Assembly: GCA_963664605.1 (NCBI GenBank)
Contig: OY761536.1
Span: forward strand, 434,001-498,000
DNA length: 64,000 nt
Reading direction: 5' to 3'
From: JAHOYW01 sp963664605
GTDB lineage: Bacteria; Verrucomicrobiota; Lentisphaeria; Victivallales; Victivallaceae
Made by a program: the position numbers and the translations under genes. The notes beneath the pieces are model-generated. The model ran no database searches, was not told the DNA's origin, and saw only the letters and a list, made by a program, of their open reading frames with translations. This document shows, in pieces, positions 1 through 7,926 of this stretch (positions are counted from its first letter, which is position 1; every line of letters starts with the position of its first letter).

Positions 1-678
1 TGCCGAATGCAACTCTTCTATTCCTTTTTCAGCACTTTGCGGATGGCAGAAAACGCTGGTTCCGGCAACAATCATATTGCCTCCGGCACGTGCAACGGTT
101 TCAATGGTTGAAGCGCCAATCCCGCCGTCAACTTCAATATGAACCTGCAATTTACGGCGGCGGATTTCTTCACGCAAGGCAGTAATCTTTGGCATCATGT
201 CCGCCATAAAGCTTTGTCCTCCGAACCCGGGTTCGACAGTCATTATTAGAACCATTTCTATATGATCCAAATATTGATAAATACTTTCGACCGGGGTTTT
301 GGGTTTAATAGAGATACCAGCCGTTGCACCGCAGTCTTTAATGACTTTTATTACTTCCATCGGGTCGCTATCCGCTTCCGTATGGAACGTGATATGATCG
401 GCTCCGGATTCGATAAAAACCGGAGAATATTTTAAAGGGTCACTAATCATCAAATGAGCATCAAAGATCAAATCACTAACCTTGCGGATTGATTTAACCA
501 AAGGCGGCCCCATAGTTAAATTAGGTACAAAATGTCCGTCCATAATATCCAGATGCAATAAATCGGCTCCGGCATCTGTTACGCGTTTTATATCTGCGTT
601 CAAATTTCCGAAATCAGCTGCCAAGATGGACGGCGCCACTGTAATTTTGTCTAAGGGTAAATCCCTGATATCTCTCAT
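1..678 (-). CDS. rpe: Ribulose-phosphate 3-epimerase, C-terminus cut by window edge
   Basis: Interconverts D-ribulose 5-phosphate and D-xylulose 5-phosphate in the cytoplasmic pentose phosphate pathway. The reverse strand reads 226 codons from an ATG at 676-678 with no stop before base 1. Family motifs are in order: APSILAADF near residue 17, LHLDIMDGHFVPN near residue 42 (metal-binding His and Asp), the catalytic VEPGFGGQ loop, and VDGGI with its second Asp. The family usually has 215-230 residues, so only a few residues are missing. The next gene upstream ends 21 bp away on the same strand, suggesting co-transcription. zwf and pgl of the same pathway lie near 30 kb. Confidence 0.95.
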   Translation of the reverse strand, partial: MRDIRDLPLDKITVAPSILAADFGNLNADIKRVTDAGADLLHLDIMDGHFVPNLTMGPPLVKSIRKVSDLIFDAHLMISDPLKYSPVFIESGADHITFHTEADSDPMEVIKVIKDCGATAGISIKPKTPVESIYQYLDHIEMVLIMTVEPGFGGQSFMADMMPKITALREEIRRRKLQVHIEVDGGIGASTIETVARAGGNMIVAGTSVFCHPQSAEKGIEELHSA

Positions 679-699
679 AATTTCATTCCTGTTCTTTAT

Positions 700-1497
700 T
701 TATTTCGCATTGGTCAGAAAACCGCAGCTTTCTATAAATTTAATTGCTTTTTTATCACGGAGCAAGGTTATAAATTCAAGAGCCGCTTTATGCTCAAGAG
801 TATTTTTGTGTTCTTTTTTATCAGATATCCAAACCCAATATTCGCTTACCAGTTTATAGCGTCCTGACTGTATATTAGCTATAGTCGGCGCCACCCCGTC
901 CACGGATAAAGGCTTAGCGGCTAAAGGTAAATTTATAAAACCGCACACTCCCAGAAGCCCCGTCTTCATTGAAGCCAAAACTGCTACCCCGGTCGCATTT
1001 GTCACTGCAAGATACTTTGCCTTTATCGCTTTCTTTTTCACGAGTTTTTTATACAGAGTCTTCATACCCGGCTGATCGTCTTTGACTATTACAAGATTGA
1101 TACTGTATGCTTCCCCCCCCAGAGGACGCCAGGTAATTATTTTTCCCTCCAGAACCTTTTTTAATTTATCTTTACTCAGGTTGTTTATTTTAGTGCTCGA
1201 ATTAACAACAAAAATAAGCGGCTCCAATGCATATCTGTAGCAGCTGACCTTAAGTTTTTTTCTTTGCTCAACATCAAGCTTGTAGTTGCTGAGAAGAAGG
1301 TTTATTTTCCCTTGCCGAAGGTCACGTAAAGCATCTCCAAGTTCAGCGGAGTTTATTTCTACATTGCGTCTGGGCTGCAAACTGAATGCAAAGTCGCGTA
1401 TAATCTTTTCCTGTCCAATCGTATCAGCAATTATCAGCCCCGCCCAAGACAACGGTTGCATTAAAAGCGATAAGCATAAAATCAATAAATTTTTCAT
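700..1497 (-). CDS. Periplasmic phosphate-binding-like protein (PBP fold)
   Basis: A 265-residue protein with a cleavable-looking signal peptide (short KN start, hydrophobic LLILCLSLLMQPLSWAG). The mature part resembles the short PstS-like/PBP-like superfamily: a central INNLSKDKLKKVLEGKIITW segment, matching the 'L+.iF.G+i..W' signature of phosphate-binding proteins, followed by VAVLASMKTGLLGVCGF and a C-terminal EFITLLRDKKAIKFIESCGF tail. It is probably secreted to the periplasm. No pst permease is in the window, so the ligand is unproven. It lies just upstream of rpe on the same strand, with a divergent promoter region on its other side. Confidence 0.7.
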   Translation of the reverse strand: MKNLLILCLSLLMQPLSWAGLIIADTIGQEKIIRDFAFSLQPRRNVEINSAELGDALRDLRQGKINLLLSNYKLDVEQRKKLKVSCYRYALEPLIFVVNSSTKINNLSKDKLKKVLEGKIITWRPLGGEAYSINLVIVKDDQPGMKTLYKKLVKKKAIKAKYLAVTNATGVAVLASMKTGLLGVCGFINLPLAAKPLSVDGVAPTIANIQSGRYKLVSEYWVWISDKKEHKNTLEHKAALEFITLLRDKKAIKFIESCGFLTNAK

Positions 1498-1672
1498 TAA
1501 TCTTGTTCCATTTTAATCTCCTAAATATATGGGATATAAGCTTTTTTTCAAGTCAGTATCCGGATTGTTAAAAAAAATGAGACATAATGAAGCGCTTCTT
1601 TTGCCAACTTAGCTTTAAGCTGTATATTAGTTGCGATTTTAAAAATTTGTTTTTTTATCTTTGTTAAGTTGC

Positions 1673-1701
1673 TTTACAAAGTTTTTGAATTATACTATAA
1701 C
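1673..1701 (+). promoter_or_regulatory. Sigma70-like promoter of the stnABC operon
   Basis: TTTACA at 1673-1678 and TATAAC at 1696-1701 are separated by 17 bp. The predicted start lies about 25 nt upstream of a perfect AGGAGGT Shine-Dalgarno (1722-1728), which is 5 nt before the ATG at 1734. The region is AT-rich and divergent to the binding-protein gene. Confidence 0.55.
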
Positions 1702-1733
1702 AAATGTTTAAATAAACCAACAGGAGGTCTTTT

Positions 1734-2186
1734 ATGGCCGAAAACTATGATTATTTAAAAAAAATAACACCGGAATCAAGCAATTTGATTCGAGGCCTGC
1801 AAGCGGTTCAAGCTCAGGAAGGCTACGTTTCTGACGAGAGTATCGTTGCTGTGGCTGAGTATTTCAACACTCCCGTTGTGGAAACAGAAGGCGTTCTTTC
1901 TTTTTATGCTCAATTCAAACGAAACAAACCGGGAAAGTTTCAGATTTGCGTCTGCGACGGTACAGCCTGCCATATTAAAGGCAGTACCCTTATTTTGGAC
2001 TGGATCAGTACTGAGCTTGGGATTAAAGATGGCGAAACAGATACTGAAGGTCTTTTTTCCCTGGAAACAGTTGCCTGTCTCGGCTGCTGCAGTTTAGCTC
2101 CAGTGCTCAGCATCAACGGCAAAGTATTTGGGAATCTTGACCGCAAAGCCACGATAAAGATTTTGAAGGAGTACAAGAAAAAATGA
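1734..2186 (+). CDS. stnA: Thioredoxin-like [2Fe-2S] subunit, NuoE/HydC/StnA type
   Basis: Small 150-residue electron-transfer subunit. It has the NuoE/HndA fold: an N-terminal helical part (LQAVQAQEGYVSDESI) and a thioredoxin-like domain with the cluster motif C74-x4-C79 and C115-x3-C119. The extra C72 and C118 sit beside these ligands. It would sit beside the NuoF-like flavoprotein and hold one [2Fe-2S] cluster. It overlaps the next gene by 4 bp (ATGA), implying translational coupling. The same subunit occurs in NADH-dependent [FeFe] hydrogenases and in Complex I. The assignment to Stn rests on the third gene of the operon, which is GltD-like and not a hydrogenase. Confidence 0.9.
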   Translation: MAENYDYLKKITPESSNLIRGLQAVQAQEGYVSDESIVAVAEYFNTPVVETEGVLSFYAQFKRNKPGKFQICVCDGTACHIKGSTLILDWISTELGIKDGETDTEGLFSLETVACLGCCSLAPVLSINGKVFGNLDRKATIKILKEYKKK

Positions 2187-3919
2187 CTGTAAATAATAAT
2201 ATAAAGAAAATAAAGATTGGCATGGCGTCCTGCGGCATCGCGGCAGGGGCGGAAGATGTCCTTGCAATCCTGAAGGAACACAGCGGCGATATACAAATAG
2301 ATGAAGTCGGCTGTTTTGGTCATTGCTACTGCGAGCCAGTCGTCGAAGTAGAAACCGCTGATGGTAAATCAGTAATTTACTCTCATGTCGCGGCAAATGA
2401 AAAGAGTATTTCCAATATTCTTGAACTTGGCGAAAAAGGGCGCTTCAAAATAAACCCCAAACGTAAAGCCAAGGAATTGCTGAAAGTGACCCGGCTGGCT
2501 GGAGTAATTGACCCGACTTCATATGATGAGTATGTGGAAAATGGCGGCTATGCCGGCTTGAAAAAAGCCCTGGGCATGACTTCAGCAGAGCTAATTGATG
2601 AAGTCAAAAAGTCAGGCTTGCGCGGACGCGGCGGCGGCGGCTTCCCGACTGGCATGAAATGGGGCTTTCTTGCCGCCAAGGAAGCAGAGCAGAAAATCCT
2701 GATATGCAATGCCGACGAGGGTGACCCGGGAGCTTTTATGGACCGTTCTCTCATGGAAAGCGTTCCGCATCAAGTTCTTGAAGGGATGCTTATCGCGGCA
2801 TACGCGACCGGCAGCACCCGTATTTTCATTTATTGCCGGGCAGAATATCCACTGGCAATCAAACATCTGAATATCGCCATTGAACAAATCAAAGAAAACA
2901 AGTTAAATGTCATTGACGGACGTGAAGTGGATATCTTCGTAAAAGAAGGCGCAGGCGCCTTTGTCTGCGGAGAAGAAACCGCATTGATCCATTCGCTTGA
3001 AGGCCAGCGTGGAACTCCGCGTTTCCGTCCGCCGTTCCCGACCGACAGCGGCTGGAAAGGCTACCCGACAATGATTAATAATGTTGAAACTTTCGGCAAT
3101 ATCCCTTATTTAATAGCGGAAGGCGCGGAAAGTTACGCGAGCGTCGGCTCGGAAGGAAGCAAAGGAACTAAACTTTTCGCTCTGGCGGGCGATCTCGACA
3201 GTCCAGGGCTGGTGGAGGTGCCAATGGGCATAAGCCTCCGGGAAATAGTTTTTGATATCGGTGGAGCTGATCCGGAAACCACTAAGGCGGTTCAGACCGG
3301 CGGCCCTTCCGGCGGTTGTATTCCGGTCGAGCTGTTTGATACCCTGGTGGACTATGATTCTCTTAAAGCGCTGGGCGCTATCATGGGTTCCGGTGGTATG
3401 ATTATCATCGGCAAAAACCGTTGTATGGTTGAAACTGCACGTTACTTCCTTGACTTTACGCATCGCGAATCCTGCGGGAAGTGCACTTTCTGCCGGGTTG
3501 GAACCAAACGCATGTTCGAAACTCTCGAACGCATTACAGCAGGCGAAGGTGTTCCCGAAGATCTGGAATTTCTTGAGGAAATGGGGAAAAAAGTCATCAA
3601 AGGGTCACTGTGCGGACTTGGACAGACTGCTCCAAACCCGGTGCTTGCGACATTGCGTTATTACCGACATGAATACGAAAAGCATGTAAACGAGAAACAA
3701 TGCGAAGAGCTTTCCTGTGACAATCTGGTAGATGTTAAACTTGACCAGACAAATTGTATTAAATGTAAACTTTGTATAAAGAATTGTCCGGTTGACGCAG
3801 TCAGCGACGATTTTGTAATTGATAATAATAAATGTACCCGTTGCAACACTTGCATTGAGGTGTGCCCTAAAGATACTATCTTCCGGGTGAAAAAAGGCGA
3901 GGGTTTTTACAGTGAGTAA
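2183..3919 (+). CDS. stnB: NuoF/HydB-type NADH-binding FMN flavoprotein, StnB-like
   Basis: A 578-residue flavoprotein. Residues 1-85 are a thioredoxin-like domain with C17, C44, C48 and C50. Residues 110-480 form the NuoF core: the glycine-rich NADH/FMN loop GLRGRGGGGFP near 146-155, the CNADEGDPGAF flavin loop near 175, and the [4Fe-4S] motif ESCGKCTFCR. The C-terminus (about 525-570) carries two [4Fe-4S] ferredoxin motifs, CIKCKLCIKNCP and CTRCNTCIEVCP. This is the architecture of HydB/HndC and of StnB, where the FMN is the proposed bifurcation or NADH-exchange site. It overlaps the upstream gene by 4 bp and the downstream gene by 8 bp. Complex I NuoF lacks the C-terminal ferredoxins, which argues against a Complex I role. 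Confidence 0.9.
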   Translation: MTVNNNIKKIKIGMASCGIAAGAEDVLAILKEHSGDIQIDEVGCFGHCYCEPVVEVETADGKSVIYSHVAANEKSISNILELGEKGRFKINPKRKAKELLKVTRLAGVIDPTSYDEYVENGGYAGLKKALGMTSAELIDEVKKSGLRGRGGGGFPTGMKWGFLAAKEAEQKILICNADEGDPGAFMDRSLMESVPHQVLEGMLIAAYATGSTRIFIYCRAEYPLAIKHLNIAIEQIKENKLNVIDGREVDIFVKEGAGAFVCGEETALIHSLEGQRGTPRFRPPFPTDSGWKGYPTMINNVETFGNIPYLIAEGAESYASVGSEGSKGTKLFALAGDLDSPGLVEVPMGISLREIVFDIGGADPETTKAVQTGGPSGGCIPVELFDTLVDYDSLKALGAIMGSGGMIIIGKNRCMVETARYFLDFTHRESCGKCTFCRVGTKRMFETLERITAGEGVPEDLEFLEEMGKKVIKGSLCGLGQTAPNPVLATLRYYRHEYEKHVNEKQCEELSCDNLVDVKLDQTNCIKCKLCIKNCPVDAVSDDFVIDNNKCTRCNTCIEVCPKDTIFRVKKGEGFYSE

Positions 3920-5951
3920 TATAAAATTCATCCTGGACGGCAAAGAAGTTACCGCCGAACCGAACAAAACTATTGTCAGCATAGCTGCTGAAAACGGCAT
4001 CAATATTCCGACCTTGTGCCATAATGAAAAGGTATCCAGAACCACATCATGTTTTGTCTGCGTGGTCAAGGATGTAAAAACCGGGCGTTTCCTGCCCTCC
4101 TGCTCGGCACACCCTGCTCCGGGACAGGAAATAGACGCTTCCAGCGACGAGGTCAAGGATATGCGGAAAACCGCCCTCGAGCTGTTGCTTTCCGAACACG
4201 CCGGAGACTGCGAAGCCCCCTGCACTATGGCTTGTCCGGCACACGCGGCCGTTGAAGAATACGTCCGTGCCGGACGTGAAGGTGATTTTCTTGAATGCCT
4301 GAAAATCATAAAGAAACGAATTACCCTGCCAATGAGCATAGGCCGGGTCTGCCCGCGTTTCTGTGAAAAAGACTGCCGCAAGAACGTCAGCTCCAAGGCT
4401 GTTGCTATCAATGATTTTAAACGCCTCGCCGCCGATATGTATTACGAGGAATACATGGAAGACCTGCCGCCTTTGAACGGCAAAAAGGTCGGTATTGTCG
4501 GAGCCGGGCCTGCCGGCATCTCCACAGCCTACTTCCTGCGCCTCAACGGTATTGAGTCAGTAATTTATGAGCAGATGCCCAAGCCGGGTGGAATGCTCCG
4601 TTACGGTATTCCAGAATATCGTCTCCCAAAGGCAATTCTTGACAAAGAACTGGCGCATTTTTCCAAGATGGGCGGTATAAAATTTGAATGCAACCGCAAA
4701 CTCGGCGCGAATCTCTCAATGGATGAGCTTAAAAATAATTTTGACGCGGTTGCCGTAACCATCGGCTGCTGGCAACCGAGCTCCATGCGCTGCGAAGGCG
4801 AAGAACTCGCAGTTCAGGGTATTGACTTCCTGCAGGGAATCGCTTTAGATGACTGGAGCGGAGACAATCCAGGTAAAGTTATTGTTGTCGGCGGCGGTAA
4901 CACCGCTATGGACTGTCTTCGTACATCGGTCAGGCTCGGCAGTGATGACGTAAGCTGTTTCTACCGTCGTACGGAAAATGAAATGCCGGCTGAGGAAATA
5001 GAAATAGAAGAAGCCAAAGAAGAAGGCGTTAAATTCAACTTCCTGACCGCACCAGTCAAACTGCGCAAAGAAAATGACAAATTGATTTTGACCTGCCAGA
5101 AAATGGAACTTGGCGAACCTGATGCTTCAGGCCGGCGCCGCCCGGTTCCAATCGAAGGCAGCGAATACGATACCAAGGCAGATATGGTTATCGCAGCCAT
5201 CGGGCAGAAAACCGAAGCTCCAGGTGGAGTCCGCACCAACCGTTGGGGTGGAATTGACGTTAGCGAAGAAACTTATCACCTCGAAGACAACGTTTTCGCC
5301 GCTGGTGACTGCGTTACCGGAGCTGCGACAGTTGTCGAAGGTGTTGCTGGAGGCCGTAAGATCGCGGACGGTATTGTTGAATTTTTCTCTCACGGGCTTA
5401 TCAAGCCGTGTCCTGAATTTACTTTCAACGTGTCACGCGGACATTGGCGGAGCCTCGGACAAGATGACCTTGTCTACCTGAAAGAGGATGTTTCAGAAGA
5501 AGACCGTGTTTCCATGAATTTTATTCCGCTCGAAGAACGCAAAACAACTTTCAAGGAAGTCTGTTCGACTATACGGCAGGATGAGATGATGGCTGAAGGC
5601 AAGCGCTGTATCGAATGCAGCTGTACCGCTAAGGGCGAATGCAAACTGAAAGAATTTTCAGAAGAATACCTCGCTGTTCCTGACGCAATCAAAGGCGAAA
5701 AACTCAAGAATGGTTATGACAACCGTCATCCGGCAATAATCCAGGATCGCATGAAGTGTATCAAGTGCGGAATCTGCGTCAAGGTCTGCAAAGAAGTGGT
5801 CAACGAAAATCTGCTCAGCTTGAAACAACGCGGTTTCAGTACTAAAGTGGAAACAGCTTTCGGTAAAGTACTGCCAGTATCATGCACAGACTGCGGAGCC
5901 TGCATAAAAGAATGTCCCGTAGGCGCACTCGACTGGAAGATAAAAGCATAA
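3912..5951 (+). CDS. stnC: GltD/NfnB-like NAD(P)-FAD iron-sulfur subunit, StnC-like
   Basis: A 679-residue multi-domain protein. The N-terminus is a NuoG-like [2Fe-2S] ferredoxin with C36, C47, C50 and C64, followed by a SEHAGDCEAPC cluster motif. Next is the GltD-type motif GRVCPRFCEKDC, then an FAD dinucleotide fold (VGIVGAGPAGIS) and a second NAD(P) fold (VVGGGNTAMDC). YRRTENEMPA downstream is typical of NADPH-using GltD/NfnB. The C-terminus has an RCIECSC motif and a two-[4Fe-4S] ferredoxin (CIKCGICVKVC, CTDCGACIKECP). A NuoE-NuoF-GltD set matches the Stn (Sporomusa-type Nfn) transhydrogenase that couples NADH, NADP and ferredoxin. Specificity is inferred. A terminator follows directly. 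Confidence 0.85.
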   Translation: MSNIKFILDGKEVTAEPNKTIVSIAAENGINIPTLCHNEKVSRTTSCFVCVVKDVKTGRFLPSCSAHPAPGQEIDASSDEVKDMRKTALELLLSEHAGDCEAPCTMACPAHAAVEEYVRAGREGDFLECLKIIKKRITLPMSIGRVCPRFCEKDCRKNVSSKAVAINDFKRLAADMYYEEYMEDLPPLNGKKVGIVGAGPAGISTAYFLRLNGIESVIYEQMPKPGGMLRYGIPEYRLPKAILDKELAHFSKMGGIKFECNRKLGANLSMDELKNNFDAVAVTIGCWQPSSMRCEGEELAVQGIDFLQGIALDDWSGDNPGKVIVVGGGNTAMDCLRTSVRLGSDDVSCFYRRTENEMPAEEIEIEEAKEEGVKFNFLTAPVKLRKENDKLILTCQKMELGEPDASGRRRPVPIEGSEYDTKADMVIAAIGQKTEAPGGVRTNRWGGIDVSEETYHLEDNVFAAGDCVTGAATVVEGVAGGRKIADGIVEFFSHGLIKPCPEFTFNVSRGHWRSLGQDDLVYLKEDVSEEDRVSMNFIPLEERKTTFKEVCSTIRQDEMMAEGKRCIECSCTAKGECKLKEFSEEYLAVPDAIKGEKLKNGYDNRHPAIIQDRMKCIKCGICVKVCKEVVNENLLSLKQRGFSTKVETAFGKVLPVSCTDCGACIKECPVGALDWKIKA

Positions 5952-5964
5952 GAAATACCAGAGT

Positions 5965-5993
5965 CCAGGGAGAAATCCCTGGCTTTCTTTTCT
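5965..5993 (+). terminator. Rho-independent terminator of stnABC
   Basis: A perfect 7-bp stem, CCAGGGA (5965-5971) and TCCCTGG (5976-5982), closes a GAAA tetraloop and is followed by the T-rich CTTTCTTTTCT. It lies 14 bp after the stnC stop. Confidence 0.85.
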
Positions 5994-6048
5994 CCTTGAT
6001 ATATTCAGCAAAGCCTATTGTAACAACAATCTTTTCTACCATTAAAAA

Positions 6049-6209
6049 ATAACGGTTACTTTGGTTTCAGGATTATAAATATGATCTTATTTTCACTGGA
6101 ATAAATATCAATAACGGTTATTAATATTTAGTCATCTTGAGTATAATAATTGCTTTCAACATCTTGTACTAAGGTTTATTTTACTCAAATGACGGATATA
6201 ACGGTTATT
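6049..6209. repeat. Three copies of ATAACGGTTA in a gene-free stretch
   Basis: The convergent gap 5994-6260 holds no gene. It carries ATAACGGTTA at 6049-6058, 6111-6120 and 6198-6207. Two copies extend to ATAACGGTTATT, giving arms ATAAC-G-GTTAT that are palindromic around one base. Copy spacing is 62 and 87 bp. A related TGACGGTTA lies just after the ald stop near 7914. Function is unknown; a protein-binding site is possible. Confidence 0.4.
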
Positions 6210-6260
6210 TATCGAATATACCATGTCTTTACCAGCTAGGCACGACAGCAAATATATACT

Positions 6261-6920
6261 CTATACGCCTTTTTTATCCGGGCCCCAAATGACTTTATGA
6301 AGTTGCAGCTGCAATCTGGCGGAGGGAAGGTCCGCCTGCATCCAGGCAACCAAAGTTTTAGGGTCCAGCTTTCCCCATGCGGGACTTAACAAAATATTGC
6401 TGGTTTTTCTTTTTAGCTTATATTTTTCTATTATTCCCAGAGCAAATTCATAATCAAGGTAGTCTGCAATAACAAATTTAACTTCGTCATGGTCGGAAAG
6501 AATATGGAAATTTTCATATAAATTATACTCATCCATGCCGCTGGAAGGAGTTTTGCAGTCAACTATTTTTTTGATTATAGGCGGGAGCAGACTGAGCGGC
6601 AGGGAACCATTAGTTTCCACCATCACCTCCATCCCTTCATCAAGCAGCGCCTGACATAAAACCGGAGTATTAGCATGGATTAAGGGTTCTCCTCCGGTAA
6701 TTTCCACCAGCCGCACTTTGGATACAGTTGCCTGGGAAACGATGTGTTCTATAGTCATAGCCGTACCGGAGTCGGCATCACGGGCGTAATCCGTATCACA
6801 ATAACTGCAGTTTAAGTTACAGCCAGCCAGACGAATAAAAAAACACAAGCGCCCCGCATGAGTGGATTCACCTTGAATACTCAAAAAAGTTTCATTTACG
6901 GGCAGCTGTTTGCTAAGCAT
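6261..6920 (-). CDS. queE: 7-carboxy-7-deazaguanine synthase QueE (radical SAM)
   Basis: Converts 6-carboxytetrahydropterin to 7-carboxy-7-deazaguanine, the ring contraction of queuosine precursor synthesis. The protein has 219 residues, usual for QueE. N-terminal NETFLSIQGESTHAG is the family signature, followed by the radical-SAM CX3CX2C triad in AGCNLNCSYCDTDYA, and ITGGEPL for SAM binding. It lies 14 bp downstream of queD and is the last gene of an ACT-queD-queE unit. queC and queF are not in the window, so the pathway must be completed elsewhere. Confidence 0.95.
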   Translation of the reverse strand: MLSKQLPVNETFLSIQGESTHAGRLCFFIRLAGCNLNCSYCDTDYARDADSGTAMTIEHIVSQATVSKVRLVEITGGEPLIHANTPVLCQALLDEGMEVMVETNGSLPLSLLPPIIKKIVDCKTPSSGMDEYNLYENFHILSDHDEVKFVIADYLDYEFALGIIEKYKLKRKTSNILLSPAWGKLDPKTLVAWMQADLPSARLQLQLHKVIWGPDKKGV

Positions 6921-6934
6921 GTATTTCTCCGCCG

Positions 6935-7306
6935 TTAATCTTCAAAATAGGTTGCGCCGGAATTCGGTGATTCGCAAACCCTTATTCTATGCAGTTTAAC
7001 GTTACCGTCATTGATTTTTGGAGAAAGTATTTCGTAGATAGTTTTCGCGATTACTTCACTGGTCGGGTTAAGTTTAGCAAACACCGGACAATCTGAAAGG
7101 TTTGTATGGTCAAAGTCATTGAGAATCGCATCAAGTTCACGTTTCAATTTTTTAAAATCAACCGCGATTCCTATTTCATCGAGTTCTTTTACACGCAAAA
7201 CCGCCTGAACGGTCCAGTTGTGCCCGTGCAGTTCAGCACATTCGCCCTGATACCCGCGTAAACAATGCGCAGCTGAAAAACTGCGGGTTATATCTATTTC
7301 AAACAT
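6935..7306 (-). CDS. queD: 6-carboxytetrahydropterin synthase QueD
   Basis: Converts 7,8-dihydroneopterin triphosphate to 6-carboxytetrahydropterin. The protein has 123 residues. It shows the zinc-binding pattern of the PTPS/QueD family: SAAHCLRG with the first His, and CAELHGHNW with the catalytic Cys plus two His. A C-terminal VRVCESPNSGA-like segment (RIRVCESPNSGATY) contains the substrate-binding Glu. It lies 17 bp from the ACT gene and 14 bp from queE. Confidence 0.95.
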   Translation of the reverse strand: MFEIDITRSFSAAHCLRGYQGECAELHGHNWTVQAVLRVKELDEIGIAVDFKKLKRELDAILNDFDHTNLSDCPVFAKLNPTSEVIAKTIYEILSPKINDGNVKLHRIRVCESPNSGATYFED

Positions 7307-7323
7307 ATATTTTCCTGTTTTGG

Positions 7324-7752
7324 TTAATTGAATAAATCAATAGGTTTTATCGTATCAACATTCTTACCGGCAAGAACTTCTATAGCTTTCTCCGAATCTT
7401 CGAACCGGAAAACCATAATTGCCTTGTCGCCCTTCCCGTAACTGAACGCATACATGTATTCAATATTTATCCTGTTATCATTTAAAATCTCAAGCAAATA
7501 TGCCAGCCCGCCGGGATGGTCCTCCACCGGCAGTGCCAGGACTTCCGTCACATTCACCACAAAACCAGCATCTTCGAGAACCATTTTAGCGTTCTCCCAG
7601 TCGTGAATCAGCAAACGCATAATACCAAACTGTTCCGTATCCGCCAGGGATAGAGTACTGATATTAATATCATTTTCCTTCAATACCTGGCATACCTTAT
7701 TCAATGTGCCCGGCTTATTCTCAATAAAGAGAGAAAGCTGTTTTATTCTCAT
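7324..7752 (-). CDS. Tandem ACT-domain protein
   Basis: A 142-residue protein of two ACT domains: residues 1-70 (MRIKQLSLFIENKPGTLNKV) and 71-142 (VEDHPGGLAYLLEILNDNRI). No catalytic domain is attached. Stand-alone double-ACT proteins bind amino acids and often act as regulators, commonly near aromatic or branched-chain amino acid genes. Here the neighbours are queD/queE downstream and alanine dehydrogenase upstream, so the ligand cannot be read from context. It has a strong AAGGAGG Shine-Dalgarno and its own promoter with palindromic elements. Confidence 0.85.
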   Translation of the reverse strand: MRIKQLSLFIENKPGTLNKVCQVLKENDINISTLSLADTEQFGIMRLLIHDWENAKMVLEDAGFVVNVTEVLALPVEDHPGGLAYLLEILNDNRINIEYMYAFSYGKGDKAIMVFRFEDSEKAIEVLAGKNVDTIKPIDLFN

Positions 7753-7787
7753 TTGATATGCCTCCTTAAATAAAAATGATATTCAAT

Positions 7788-7820
7788 GTAGTATTATACT
7801 ACCATGCCGGCATTTGTAAA
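7788..7820 (-). promoter_or_regulatory. Promoter of the ACT-queD-queE unit with palindromic operator candidates
   Basis: On the reverse strand TTTACA (7820-7815), a 16-bp spacer and a consensus TATAAT (7798-7793) precede the ACT gene. The -10 is embedded in an inverted repeat with 7-bp arms around one base (7788-7802, GTAGTAT/ATACTAC). The spacer contains the perfect palindrome ATGCCGGCAT (7804-7813). Such placement suggests repressor binding. Confidence 0.6.
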
Positions 7821-7860
7821 ACTTTAATTGCAAAAAAGAGCTAATTAGACATAAAATTAA

Positions 7861-7900
7861 AAAGCGATACAGAAAATGGTAAGACATTCTGTATCGCTTT
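7861..7900 (-). terminator. Terminator of alanine dehydrogenase
   Basis: A perfect 14-bp stem, 7861-7874 with 7887-7900 (AAAGCGATACAGAA and its complement), has a 12-nt loop. On the reverse strand it is followed by a T-rich tail (TTTTAATTTTAT). It lies 27 bp past the ald stop. Confidence 0.85.
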
Positions 7901-7926
7901 ATTACAAAAAAAATGACGGTTACAGT

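Noticed and set aside
3605..4411. 268-residue reverse frame opposite stnB/stnC
   Set aside because: It lies opposite two strongly supported genes, has no motif, and reflects codon bias of the sense strand.
6049..6209. Integron attC-like or CRISPR-like repeats
   Set aside because: The repeat ATAACGGTTA lacks the RYYYAAC/GTTRRRY core pairs, spacing is irregular, and there are no spacers or cas genes.
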